From Maritimibacter sp. (GTDB lineage: Bacteria > Pseudomonadota > Alphaproteobacteria > Rhodobacterales > Rhodobacteraceae), in the NCBI GenBank assembly GCA_003520545.1, contig DOUP01000233.1, positions 1-12,352 on the forward strand: 12,352 nt of DNA. Direction: 5' to 3'. Below are positions 1 through 6,303 of the stretch, piece by piece (the stretch's first letter is position 1; every line of letters begins with the position of its first letter). Below the pieces are notes generated by a model. It was not told where the DNA came from, searched no databases, and saw only the letters and a list, made by a program, of their open reading frames with translations. Made by a program: the position numbers and the translations under genes.

Positions 1-345
1 AATCACCGCGACTGGATGATGGGGCCTGCGGGCGAGGTGATCCCGGTGTCGATCATCGACAAACCGCCCAGCGCCGAACTGCGCGAAGACCAGAAGGACG
101 AGGACAGCCTGCCACCCTACGAGGTGCTCGACGCGATCCTCGAAGGGCTGGTGGACAAGGAACTGTCCGTCGCCGAACTGGTGGCGCAGGGGTTCGAGCG
201 CGAAGTGTTGAAACGGGTGGAGCACCTGATCTACATCTCGGAATACAAGCGCTTCCAATCCGCCCCCGGCGCGCGTCTGACCATGCGCAGCTTCTGGCTG
301 GATCGACGCTATCCCATCGTCAACCGGTGGCGCGACAAGACCTAG
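1..345 (+). CDS. nadE: Glutamine-dependent NAD+ synthase, C-terminal part (truncated by window start)
   Basis: Partial gene; 114 residues before the TAG stop at 343-345. NAD+ synthase makes NAD+ from deamido-NAD+ with ATP, using ammonia from glutamine, as the last step of NAD synthesis in the cytoplasm. What is seen is the family's C-terminal segment: PPSAELREDQKDEDSLPPYE, then a helical stretch and the ending SFWLDRRYPIVNRWRDK, which matches the usual end of the synthetase domain. The frame runs open to base 1, so the ATP-binding site and any N-terminal nitrilase-like glutaminase domain lie outside the window. The assignment to the glutamine-dependent form comes from resemblance of this tail and is inference. 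The stop codon lies inside the left CTAG of the inverted-repeat element that follows, and the next gene is convergent. Confidence 0.9.
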   Translation, partial: NHRDWMMGPAGEVIPVSIIDKPPSAELREDQKDEDSLPPYEVLDAILEGLVDKELSVAELVAQGFEREVLKRVEHLIYISEYKRFQSAPGARLTMRSFWLDRRYPIVNRWRDKT

Positions 346-375
346 GGCGTAGACCCATAAACCAGCCGTCACCGG

Positions 376-471
376 CGGCTTTCCCGCACAATATCGGCGG
401 TTCGGGACGCGCGGGCAATAGTGGAGCTATTGTCAAGCGGCCCGCGCCGCCGAGATGACGCGGGAAAGCCG
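376..471. repeat. Inner hairpin 1 of the inverted-repeat element
   Basis: 376-387 (CGGCTTTCCCGC) pairs perfectly with 460-471. Further in, 394-400 pairs with 447-453, and 409-416 (GCGCGGGC) with 440-447, so these two share an end base. The tip is AATAG (417-421), loop TGGAG, CTATT (427-431). The fold works in either strand, so transcripts from either convergent gene could form it. There is no T-run typical of an intrinsic terminator after the stem. Confidence 0.7.
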
Positions 472-481
472 TCCTTTCGGA

Positions 482-576
482 TTTGACGGATTTTGCGCCT
501 GACGTCTTCTCATGTGCTGGAAATAGAACAACTATTCCCGCGCACACGTTCATAGTCAGACACAAAATCTGTCAAA
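482..576. repeat. Inner hairpin 2 of the inverted-repeat element
   Basis: 482-495 pairs with 563-576 at 13 of 14 positions. Then 499-503 (CTGAC) pairs with 555-559, and 513-517 (TGTGC) with 542-546. The tip is AATAG (522-526), loop AACAA, CTATT (532-536): the same five-base-pair tip as inner hairpin 1. With the outer 34-bp stem, this gives a three-way junction with only a 10-base linker (472-481) between the two inner arms. Confidence 0.65.
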
Positions 577-606
577 CCGGTGGCGGCTGGATTATGGGTC
601 TACGCC

Positions 607-1056
607 CTAGCCCGAGGTCCGCGCCTTGATGAGATGGTTTCCGATGTAGCTGGCAATCACCTCGCCGTCCTGGCGGATGACTGCATACCGAAACCGCACC
701 CGCCCGAAGGTCGGACGCGAGGCGGAACGGGTTGCTTCGATCACTTCGGCCGTCACGTGGATTTCGTCACCGGGACGCGCGGGCTGTAACCACCGCACCT
801 CGTCCATACCGGACGCGCCCATGGAGCTTTCGTCCCAGACGCCTGCCTGCATCGCGAGGTTGAAGGCGGTCAGAAGCGTGTGCCACCCGGAGGCGATGAG
901 CTTGCCGAAATGGCTTTGCTCGGCTGCTTTTTCGTCAAGGTGGAACGGTTGCGGGTCCCAATCCTTGGCGAAACCGACGATGGCCTCGCGCGTCAGGGTG
1001 GCGCTTTCGGTTTCAAACGAGAAACCGACCGGCATGTCTTCGAAATAGTGGCTCAT
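607..1056 (-). CDS. MaoC-like (R)-specific enoyl-CoA hydratase/dehydratase
   Basis: 149 residues, the normal size for a single hotdog-fold MaoC-like protein. These enzymes add water to, or remove it from, acyl-CoA thioesters; the substrate here cannot be told. The hydratase motif is visible as DWDPQPFHLDEKAA (residues 32-45), with Asp34 and His39 in the positions of the catalytic Asp/His pair, then FGKLIASGWHT (50-60) on the substrate-tunnel side and RPGDEIHVTAEV (94-105) in the hotdog core. The start at 1056 lies one base after the stop of the upstream membrane-protein gene (stop codon ends at 1058), with a GGGAG-like ribosome site inside that gene's end, so the two are very likely translationally coupled. 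The TAG stop at 609-607 lies in the right CTAG of the inverted-repeat element. Confidence 0.87.
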   Translation of the reverse strand: MSHYFEDMPVGFSFETESATLTREAIVGFAKDWDPQPFHLDEKAAEQSHFGKLIASGWHTLLTAFNLAMQAGVWDESSMGASGMDEVRWLQPARPGDEIHVTAEVIEATRSASRPTFGRVRFRYAVIRQDGEVIASYIGNHLIKARTSG

Positions 1057-1057
1057 G

Positions 1058-1378
1058 TCAGCTCCCGGTCATGGTCGGTGCGATGAAGCCTGCCGTCACA
1101 ACGAACAGAACCACCCCGATCGCGATCGCGATTTGCAGGATGCCCGGAACGCGGCTCGACACGCGTTGCGACGACTTCGGCTCGAACCCGTTCCCCGCGA
1201 TCCAGGCCCAGATCGCGAAGATGATCGCGAGACTCTGCCAAATCACGAACACCCGGAAATTCCTCACTGCAACATCCACGGCCTGCTCGCCTCCTCCGAA
1301 ATTGAAGTCGAGGAACGAGATGATGAACGCCACCGTCCAGAGAAACAGGGCGAGGCGAAGGGATGTGCGTCTGTCCAT
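1058..1378 (-). CDS. Small membrane protein, three predicted helices, unknown function
   Basis: 106 residues from the ATG at 1378, which is preceded by a GAGGT ribosome site about 8 bases upstream. An earlier in-frame ATG at 1417 would add 13 residues without a comparable site. Hydrophobic segments lie near residues 8-25, 42-62 (rich in Trp: VIWQSLAIIFAIWAWIAG) and 78-100, so it should sit in the inner membrane. A short charged loop (FEPKSSQRVSSR) separates helices 2 and 3. I do not recognise a named family. It forms a two-gene operon with the MaoC-like gene (one-base gap). Transcription must start in the short region below the ZIP terminator (1379-1415). Confidence 0.72.
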   Translation of the reverse strand: MDRRTSLRLALFLWTVAFIISFLDFNFGGGEQAVDVAVRNFRVFVIWQSLAIIFAIWAWIAGNGFEPKSSQRVSSRVPGILQIAIAIGVVLFVVTAGFIAPTMTGS

Positions 1379-1415
1379 TCGGGGAACCTCACCCGAGGCG
1401 CGACCCAGCGCAACC

Positions 1416-1441
1416 AAAAGTTAACGCGAAACCGCGCTAAC
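1416..1441 (-). terminator. Intrinsic terminator of the ZIP transporter gene
   Basis: On the minus strand GTTAGCGCG (1441-1433), loop GTTT, CGCGTTAAC (1428-1420) is followed directly by TTTTGG. The stem has 8 of 9 matched pairs. The TAG stop of the ZIP gene (1439-1437) is inside the ascending arm, so the hairpin can only form fully once the ribosome has left. Confidence 0.65.
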
Positions 1442-2210
1442 CGAGCGTGACGTCGAGAAACATCATCAGGACAAGCCCGACCAGAAGCCCGGCCGTTGCC
1501 CGGTTCTGGTGCCCGTTGCGATGGGTTTCGGGAATGATCTCGTGGCTGATAATGAACAGCATCGCGCCAGCGGCGAACGACAGCCCCCACGGCAGGAGCA
1601 CTTCGGCGAAACTCACGGCGGCGGCACCGATCAGCCCACCCACGGGTTCGATCAATCCGGTCAGAAGCGCGATAGAGAACGAGCGGGCCTTCGAATAGCC
1701 CAGACCACGCAGCGCAACGGCCACCGCCAACCCTTCGGGCGCGTTTTGCAGCCCGATCCCGGTGGCCAGGGAAAGACCGTTGGTCACGTTGCCGCCGCCG
1801 AAACCGACCCCAACGGCCATGCCCTCGGGAAAGTTGTGGATCGTGATGGCAATCACGAAAAGCCAGATCTTCGACAGAGCTCCCGGATCAGCACCTTCCG
1901 GCCCCAGCACGAAGTGTTCATGGGGGAGCGTTTCGTTCATCGCCCAGACCGCGGCGGCCCCGAGCAAAACGCCGGCGACAGCGATCAGCGCAGCGGTGGT
2001 CACCGACCCCGACCGTTCGGTCGCCGCCTCGATCCCCGGCAAGATGAGCGAAAAGTAGGAGGCCGAGATCATGACACCGGCGGCAAAACCCAAAAGAGTG
2101 TCCGACCATTTCCGATGCAGGGTTTTGCCAAACAGGACGAGAAGCGCACCCGCCCCTGTCATGAGCCCAGCCGCGAGGCTCGCCAGAAAACCCATCATCA
2201 CGATCGACAT
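1437..2210 (-). CDS. ZIP family divalent metal (zinc/iron) transporter
   Basis: 257 residues from the ATG at 2210. It is an inner-membrane permease that brings Zn2+, Fe2+ or related ions into the cytoplasm. The two ZIP signature helices are clear: ITIHNFPEGMAVGVG (123-137) and GLQNAPEGLAVAVA (153-166), which carry the metal-binding His, Asn and Glu residues. TGLIEPVGG (184-192) and ISHEIIPETH (221-230) follow, as in GufA/ZupT-like members. About eight hydrophobic segments fit the family. A His-containing loop (LPHEHF, 95-100) may bind metal. An upstream in-frame ATG at 2279 would add 23 residues but leave only about 35 bases to the divergent lldD, so the shorter form is preferred. Both starts have weak ribosome sites. 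Metal preference cannot be read from sequence. Confidence 0.88.
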   Translation of the reverse strand: MSIVMMGFLASLAAGLMTGAGALLVLFGKTLHRKWSDTLLGFAAGVMISASYFSLILPGIEAATERSGSVTTAALIAVAGVLLGAAAVWAMNETLPHEHFVLGPEGADPGALSKIWLFVIAITIHNFPEGMAVGVGFGGGNVTNGLSLATGIGLQNAPEGLAVAVALRGLGYSKARSFSIALLTGLIEPVGGLIGAAAVSFAEVLLPWGLSFAAGAMLFIISHEIIPETHRNGHQNRATAGLLVGLVLMMFLDVTLG

Positions 2211-2314
2211 TCCGGGACCATGCGTCGCACCTGAAAGTTGTGCAAGGCCAATCGCTTCCGTTGCGCGCGATGATTGCATTGTCTATCACCACGATAACTT
2301 GGGAGAAGCTCGAA

Positions 2315-3481
2315 ATGCCTGTGATCACCAATATCGAAGACCTGCATCGTATCTACCGCCGCCGCACACCGAGGATGTTCTACGACTACTGCGAAAGCGG
2401 TTCGTGGACAGAACAGACCTTCAACGAGAACAAGTCCGATTTTCAGGACATCTACCTGCGCCAGCGCGTCGCGGTGGACATGTCGAACCGCACGACCGCG
2501 ACGCAGATGATCGGACAGGACGTGTCGATGCCGGTGGCGCTTGCTCCCGTGGGCATGACCGGGATGCAAGCCGCGGATGGTGAGATCAAAGCGGCCCGGG
2601 CAGCTGAGAAATTCGGCGTGCCCTTCACCCTTTCCACCATGTCGATCTGTTCGATCGAAGATGTTGCGGAACACACGACGAAGCCGTTCTGGTTCCAGCT
2701 TTACGTGATGAAAGACGAAGACTACCTCGCCCGCCTCATTCAACGCGCGAAGGATGCCAAGTGCTCGGCGCTGGTGCTCACTTTGGACCTCCAGGTTCTG
2801 GGGCAGCGCCACAAGGACATCAAGAACGGCCTCTCCGCTCCGCCCAAGCCAACGCTCGCCAACATGATCAACCTCTCGACCAAATGGCGCTGGGGTTTGG
2901 GGATGCTGGGCACCAAACGCCGCCAATTCGGCAATATCGTCGGGCATGTCGACAACATCGACGATCCCTCGTCGCTCATGGCATGGACCGCTGAACAATT
3001 CGATCCGGCGCTCGACTGGAAAGCCATCGAGAAGATCAAGGACATGTGGGGCGGCCCGCTGATCCTCAAGGGTATCATGGAAGCGGAAGATGCGCGCATG
3101 GCCGCGAAGGTCGGTGCCGATGCCATTGTCGTGTCCAATCACGGCGGTCGGCAACTCGACGGCGCGCTCAGCTCGATCCGCGCGCTCGACCCGATCCTCG
3201 ACGCGGTGGGCGACGAAGTGGAAGTGCACCTGGATAGCGGCATTCGTTCCGGTCAGGACGTGCTGAAAGCCATCGCCATGGGGGCCAAGGGCACCATGAT
3301 CGGCCGGGCCTATATCTACGGCCTCGGCGCCATGGGCGAAGCGGGCGTGACCAGGGCGCTCGAGGTCATGCACAAGGAACTGGACGTCTCCATGGCCTTC
3401 TGCGGGCATCGCGACATAGGCAACGTGAACCGCGACATCCTGCGCATTCCCGAAGGTTTTTCGGGACGTTGGGAAGGCTGA
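2315..3481 (+). CDS. lldD: FMN-dependent L-lactate dehydrogenase (quinone)
   Basis: 388 residues. It oxidises L-lactate to pyruvate, passing electrons through FMN to the respiratory quinone pool at the inner face of the membrane. The family pattern is complete: MFYDYCESGSWTEQT (21-35), LAPVGMTGMQ (76-85), LSTMSICSIEDVA (106-118), FQLYV (127-131), LKGI (251-254), the active-site segment SNHGGRQLDG (274-283) with His276 as catalytic base and Arg279 for the substrate carboxylate, and the phosphate-binding end DSGIRSGQDV (307-316) and GAKGTMIGRAY (323-333). The start at 2315 is chosen because GGAGA lies 8 bases before it and the N-terminus MPVITNIEDL is typical; an in-frame ATG at 2240 has no such support. 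The gene is divergent from the ZIP transporter and convergent with the MFS gene (12-base gap). Another 2-hydroxyacid as substrate is possible. No lactate permease or LldR-like regulator is adjacent. Confidence 0.9.
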   Translation: MPVITNIEDLHRIYRRRTPRMFYDYCESGSWTEQTFNENKSDFQDIYLRQRVAVDMSNRTTATQMIGQDVSMPVALAPVGMTGMQAADGEIKAARAAEKFGVPFTLSTMSICSIEDVAEHTTKPFWFQLYVMKDEDYLARLIQRAKDAKCSALVLTLDLQVLGQRHKDIKNGLSAPPKPTLANMINLSTKWRWGLGMLGTKRRQFGNIVGHVDNIDDPSSLMAWTAEQFDPALDWKAIEKIKDMWGGPLILKGIMEAEDARMAAKVGADAIVVSNHGGRQLDGALSSIRALDPILDAVGDEVEVHLDSGIRSGQDVLKAIAMGAKGTMIGRAYIYGLGAMGEAGVTRALEVMHKELDVSMAFCGHRDIGNVNRDILRIPEGFSGRWEG

Positions 3482-3493
3482 GACCGACGGGCG

Positions 3494-4636
3494 CTAACGT
3501 CGCGAAAGGGCAAGGATCGCGGGAATAATCGCGGCTGCGATGACGGCGACGGCGGAAAAAGACAAGCGAAGGCCGCCAACTTCCGCCAAGCCCCCCATCA
3601 TTGCAGGACCGACGAAGAAGCCCATCAGCCCAAACATCCAAGCCCGCGAAATGGCCCAAGCCCGGAGCCGGGTGCGCACTTTCCGCCCGATGATCGAATT
3701 GGTCGATTGCACGATCACGGCCACGCCAAGCCCCGCAAGGATTACGCCGATGTGTACCATGCCCGGCGATTGCGCGGCGGCCATGACGATCCCGCCGACG
3801 ACCGCCAGCGTGGCCGACGACAAGATCAGCCGCTCCGCCCCAAGCCTGCGTGACAGCGCCTGACCCGACAGGCGCCCGGCTCCCATGACGAAGCCCAGAA
3901 GCGCGGGGCCGAAACTGCCCTCCCCCACCGGCGCGCCAAGCGTGCGTTCAATGTGGAGCGCCGACCAGGCTTCCGTCGCGTTTTCCACCACGAAGGAACA
4001 AAACAGCACGAGTCCCGCAAGCAGGACCACCGGCCACACGCGGGAGGTCGGAGCATTCACCTCGTCCTCGTCATCCCCCACGACCGGCCCTTTGGAATCC
4101 CACCCGAGCACGGCGTAGAGCAAGGCCATGCCTGCGAGGATCGGGACGATATCGCTCACCGCCCATCCGTCCTGGCGCAGGAACGCGATGATGAGAGCGG
4201 TGATCCCGAAGGCAAAGGAATAGGCGGCGTGGTTGAGGTTCATCAGGTGCACGTCGCGCTCAACCTCGACATGCGCAATGCGGACGTTCGCGGTCATATC
4301 GGCGAAGGCCACGGCGAAACCGCCAAGAAACAGCGCAATCGCAAGGGACGGCACGGAGAACGCGGTGAGGTACAGCAAAAACGCGCCTGCGATCAGAAGC
4401 GTTGCAAGCGGCAAAACCCGCCCACCGAACCGGTCGCTCGCCCAAGGGGCCACGCCCATCGCCAGAACAGAGGCCGCCGCCGGGGCCAAAAGGACGGCCC
4501 CCATCTCGGCATCGCTCGCCCCGGCTTGTGCCTTGACGTCCGGCATCATGCCCGCGAGCCCGCCCCAGTAGACACCGGTGGCCATCAAGACGAAGCCGGA
4601 ACTGCGCGACAGGCGGAGACTTTCAAATGCTGACAT
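3494..4636 (-). CDS. Major facilitator superfamily transporter
   Basis: 380 residues from the ATG at 4636, which has GAGGG six bases upstream; an in-frame ATG at 4687 lacks a ribosome site. It is an inner-membrane permease with hydrophobic segments consistent with 12 helices. An MFS motif-A-like loop is visible after helix 2 as APWASDRFGGRVLP. NHAAYSFAFGITAL follows in the middle of the first half, and a charged central loop (WDSKGPVVGDDEDEVNAPTS) separates the two six-helix halves. The second half has FVMGAGRLSGQALSRRLGAE, the matching motif in repeat. The layout resembles the YbjJ-like uptake/efflux group, but the substrate is unknown. It lies divergent from rplY and convergent with lldD. 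A link to lactate transport is possible from position only, and I would not assert it. Confidence 0.85.
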   Translation of the reverse strand: MSAFESLRLSRSSGFVLMATGVYWGGLAGMMPDVKAQAGASDAEMGAVLLAPAAASVLAMGVAPWASDRFGGRVLPLATLLIAGAFLLYLTAFSVPSLAIALFLGGFAVAFADMTANVRIAHVEVERDVHLMNLNHAAYSFAFGITALIIAFLRQDGWAVSDIVPILAGMALLYAVLGWDSKGPVVGDDEDEVNAPTSRVWPVVLLAGLVLFCSFVVENATEAWSALHIERTLGAPVGEGSFGPALLGFVMGAGRLSGQALSRRLGAERLILSSATLAVVGGIVMAAAQSPGMVHIGVILAGLGVAVIVQSTNSIIGRKVRTRLRAWAISRAWMFGLMGFFVGPAMMGGLAEVGGLRLSFSAVAVIAAAIIPAILALSRR

Positions 4637-4793
4637 GATACCCTCGTAAGCGGAAACATCGCTATAGGCAGGTAAAGCCGCCTGCAACGCGACTTTTCCC
4701 TTCCCTCACGCACGATTCGCGTCTATACGCGCGACTTCACGCGGGCGATGCACCCTTGGAGGATCCCCGCACATCTTAATTTGGAGAAACCCA

Positions 4794-5447
4794 ATGGCAC
4801 GTGAGATTCCTGATTTTCACGCCAACGTACGGACGGGGACAGGCAAGGGGGCCGCTCGTCAATCTCGCCGTGATGGCAACGTACCTGGCATCGTTTACGG
4901 TGGCGGCACTGATCCGCTCGCAATCGAAGTCCCCTTCAACGTCATGCTGAAAAAGCTGAAAGACGGCCGCTTTCTGTCGACGCTCTTCAACCTCAAGGTT
5001 GAAGGCCAAGACGACGTTCGCGTCATCTGCCGCTGGGTCCAGCGTGATGTCGTGAAAGACCTGCCGACGCACTTCGACTTCCTGCGCCTGCACCGTGACA
5101 CCCGCATCAACCTCTTCATCCACGTCGAGTTCGAGAACGAAGACGAGGCACCGGGCTTCCGCAAAGGCGGCACGCTCGTCACCGTCCGCCCGGAAGTCGA
5201 GCTTTCGGTCATCGCTGGCGATATTCCCGAGAAGCTGGTCGTCGACCTGACCGGCAAGGAAATCGGCGACACGATCCACATCTCGGACATCGACCTGCCG
5301 AAAGGCGCACGCCCGACGATCGACCGTGACTTCGTGATCGCAAACATCTCGGCTCCGTCCGGCCTCAAGGCCGCCGATGACGAGGAAGAGACGCCGGAAA
5401 CGGAAGTCATCGAGCAGAACGCCGAAACGGTGGACGCCGAAGATTGA
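4794..5447 (+). CDS. rplY: 50S ribosomal protein L25/general stress protein Ctc
   Basis: 217 residues, the long two-domain form (Ctc/TL5 type). The N-terminal domain (about 1-95) binds 5S rRNA; TGTGKGAARQSRRDGNVPGI (residues 14-33) with VYGGG following is the family's opening. The C-terminal beta domain runs from about 100 to 190 and contains FRKGGTLVTVRPEVEL and GDIPEKLVVDLTGKEIGDTI. An acidic tail (EEETPETEVIEQNAETVDAED) ends the protein, as is common in alphaproteobacteria. A GGAG ribosome site precedes the ATG by about 8 bases. A strong terminator follows directly. In many bacteria pth lies just downstream; here it lies 850 bases on, with an opposed methyltransferase gene in between. Confidence 0.95.
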   Translation: MAREIPDFHANVRTGTGKGAARQSRRDGNVPGIVYGGGTDPLAIEVPFNVMLKKLKDGRFLSTLFNLKVEGQDDVRVICRWVQRDVVKDLPTHFDFLRLHRDTRINLFIHVEFENEDEAPGFRKGGTLVTVRPEVELSVIAGDIPEKLVVDLTGKEIGDTIHISDIDLPKGARPTIDRDFVIANISAPSGLKAADDEEETPETEVIEQNAETVDAED

Positions 5448-5475
5448 TCGCGTAACCGCGAACCGAGATTTTGGG

Positions 5476-5505
5476 ACGGGGCCTTTCGGGGCCCCGTTTT
5501 CTTTT
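5476..5505 (+). terminator. Intrinsic terminator after rplY
   Basis: ACGGGGCC (5476-5483), loop TTTCGG, GGCCCCGT (5490-5497), followed by a T-rich run (TTTTCTTTT to 5505). The 8-bp stem is perfect. On the minus strand the sequence beyond the stem has no T-run, so it is not a good terminator for the convergent methyltransferase gene. Confidence 0.88.
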
Positions 5506-5524
5506 GGACCTGAACGTGCGTGGA

Positions 5525-6202
5525 TCAGTCCTTGACGCGCTGAAGAACGAACAGCTCCCCCCGGGTGCCCCAGGGCATGATGGTCATGTTGTTCGCACTC
5601 ATCCCGTCGAGGATCGCCTTGATCCCCGCCGCCTTGTAAAGGCTGGAGTGAATCTCCATCACCACAAGGCGCACGCAGGCGGGCCACGGCTGCTGACACA
5701 GTTCCAGCTCACCGCCTTCGACATCAATCGACACGACCGAGGGCTGGTGCTCTTCCAGAAGTGCGGACAGCTTGAGCGCCGGCACTTCCACGATCCGCGA
5801 GGGGTCGGTGTTTTCATCGGCAATGCTGGATGCCCAAAACGCCGGGCGCGACGCAAACAGCACGCTGTCCTCGTCGAAATTGTCCGCGACCACCGCCCCG
5901 TGCAAAAGCCGCGTTTCCTTGGCCCCGTTGTCGTCGAGGTTATGGCGCAGCGCCTCCATCATCATCGGGTTGGCTTCGACCGCAACGACATTCTCCGGCC
6001 CCGCGGCACGACCGGCCAGAAGGGAAATGTAGCCAGCCCCCGCGCCGATATCGAGCACCGTATCCCCTGCCTTCACATGGTGTTTGACGGCACCCGCTTC
6101 TTTCCACTCGTAGTTCCCGTTCTCCAAATGCTTGCGGAGCTGTTCGGTCAAAGCCTTGTCGGGCACACACAACTTGATGTCGTCTAACGTAAAACTCGCC
6201 AT
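5525..6202 (-). CDS. FkbM family SAM-dependent methyltransferase
   Basis: 225 residues from the ATG at 6202 (AGGA just upstream); a longer start at 6235 is less likely because it would extend into the divergent promoter region. The Rossmann-fold methyltransferase core is clear: DTVLDIGAGAGYISLLAG (47-64, SAM-binding glycine loop), VVAVEANPMMMEALRHNL (72-89, acidic residue at the end of strand 2), and VVSIDVEGGELEL (156-168), the FkbM hallmark IDVEG segment. Family members usually O-methylate sugars, polyketides or other small molecules, and many relatives have unknown substrates. No glycosylation or secondary-metabolite genes are beside it, so the target stays open. It stands alone between rplY and pth on the opposite strand. 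Confidence 0.85.
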   Translation of the reverse strand: MASFTLDDIKLCVPDKALTEQLRKHLENGNYEWKEAGAVKHHVKAGDTVLDIGAGAGYISLLAGRAAGPENVVAVEANPMMMEALRHNLDDNGAKETRLLHGAVVADNFDEDSVLFASRPAFWASSIADENTDPSRIVEVPALKLSALLEEHQPSVVSIDVEGGELELCQQPWPACVRLVVMEIHSSLYKAAGIKAILDGMSANNMTIMPWGTRGELFVLQRVKD

Positions 6203-6228
6203 GATCCTGCCTGTCTTGCCGCCTCTTC

Positions 6229-6257
6229 TTGGCAAGCGCGCCCGCCTGCCCTAGGTT
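6229..6257 (+). promoter_or_regulatory. Candidate sigma-70-type promoter for pth
   Basis: TTGGCA (6229-6234, five of six against TTGACA), a 17-base spacer, then TAGGTT (6252-6257, a weak -10). Transcription would begin near 6264, about 40 bases before the pth start. It lies in the 101-base region shared with the divergent methyltransferase gene. Prediction by eye only. Confidence 0.35.
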
Positions 6258-6303
6258 TCGGGCAATCCTAGAGGGCGCTGGATCAAAGTCCAGCGAGACG
6301 CGC

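Larger units (their letters stand above)
342..610. mobile_element. MITE-like non-autonomous inverted-repeat element flanked by CTAG
   Basis: Bases 342-375 are the reverse complement of 577-610 at 32 of 34 positions (mismatches 361/591 and 369/583). The outermost 19 bp (342-360 against 592-610) pair perfectly. The outer tetranucleotide on each side is CTAG. As CTAG is its own complement, it can be read as a 4-bp target duplication (as in some IS5-family elements, element body 346-606) or as a TA duplication inside CTAG (as in IS630/Tc1-mariner elements, body 345-607). No credible reading frame for a transposase lies inside, so the element would need to be mobilised in trans. The interior folds into two further hairpins. 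Removing the element and one CTAG rebuilds a site where nadE and the dehydratase gene shared the same CTAG as stop codon on opposite strands. The parent transposon family is not identified here. Confidence 0.75.

Noticed and set aside
320..789. Short open frames within and across the inverted-repeat element, as a transposase remnant
   Set aside because: They contain no transposase motif, and their sequence follows from the palindromic arms.
1509..2234. 241-codon open frame on the plus strand, opposite the ZIP transporter
   Set aside because: It is Gln/Arg/His-rich shadow sequence with no domain, while the minus-strand frame has clear ZIP motifs.
2238..2298. LldR-like operator or sigma-70 promoter between the ZIP gene and lldD
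   Set aside because: Only short half-sites (TTGTGCAA, TATC-N4-CGATA-like) are visible; none has the length or spacing of a convincing operator or promoter.
2198..3409. 403-codon open frame on the minus strand, opposite lldD
   Set aside because: It is antisense to a fully conserved enzyme; the composition (many His, Arg, Asp) is typical of shadow frames in GC-rich DNA.
3448..3466. Hairpin TCCCGAA-GGTTT-TTCGGGA near the lldD end, as a possible bidirectional terminator
   Set aside because: The stem is good, but no T-run follows on either strand and it lies within the lldD coding sequence.
6251..6270. Two CTAG sites 13 bases apart upstream of pth, as a remnant of the CTAG-flanked element
   Set aside because: The sequence between them has none of the element's arm sequence, and two close CTAGs can occur by chance.
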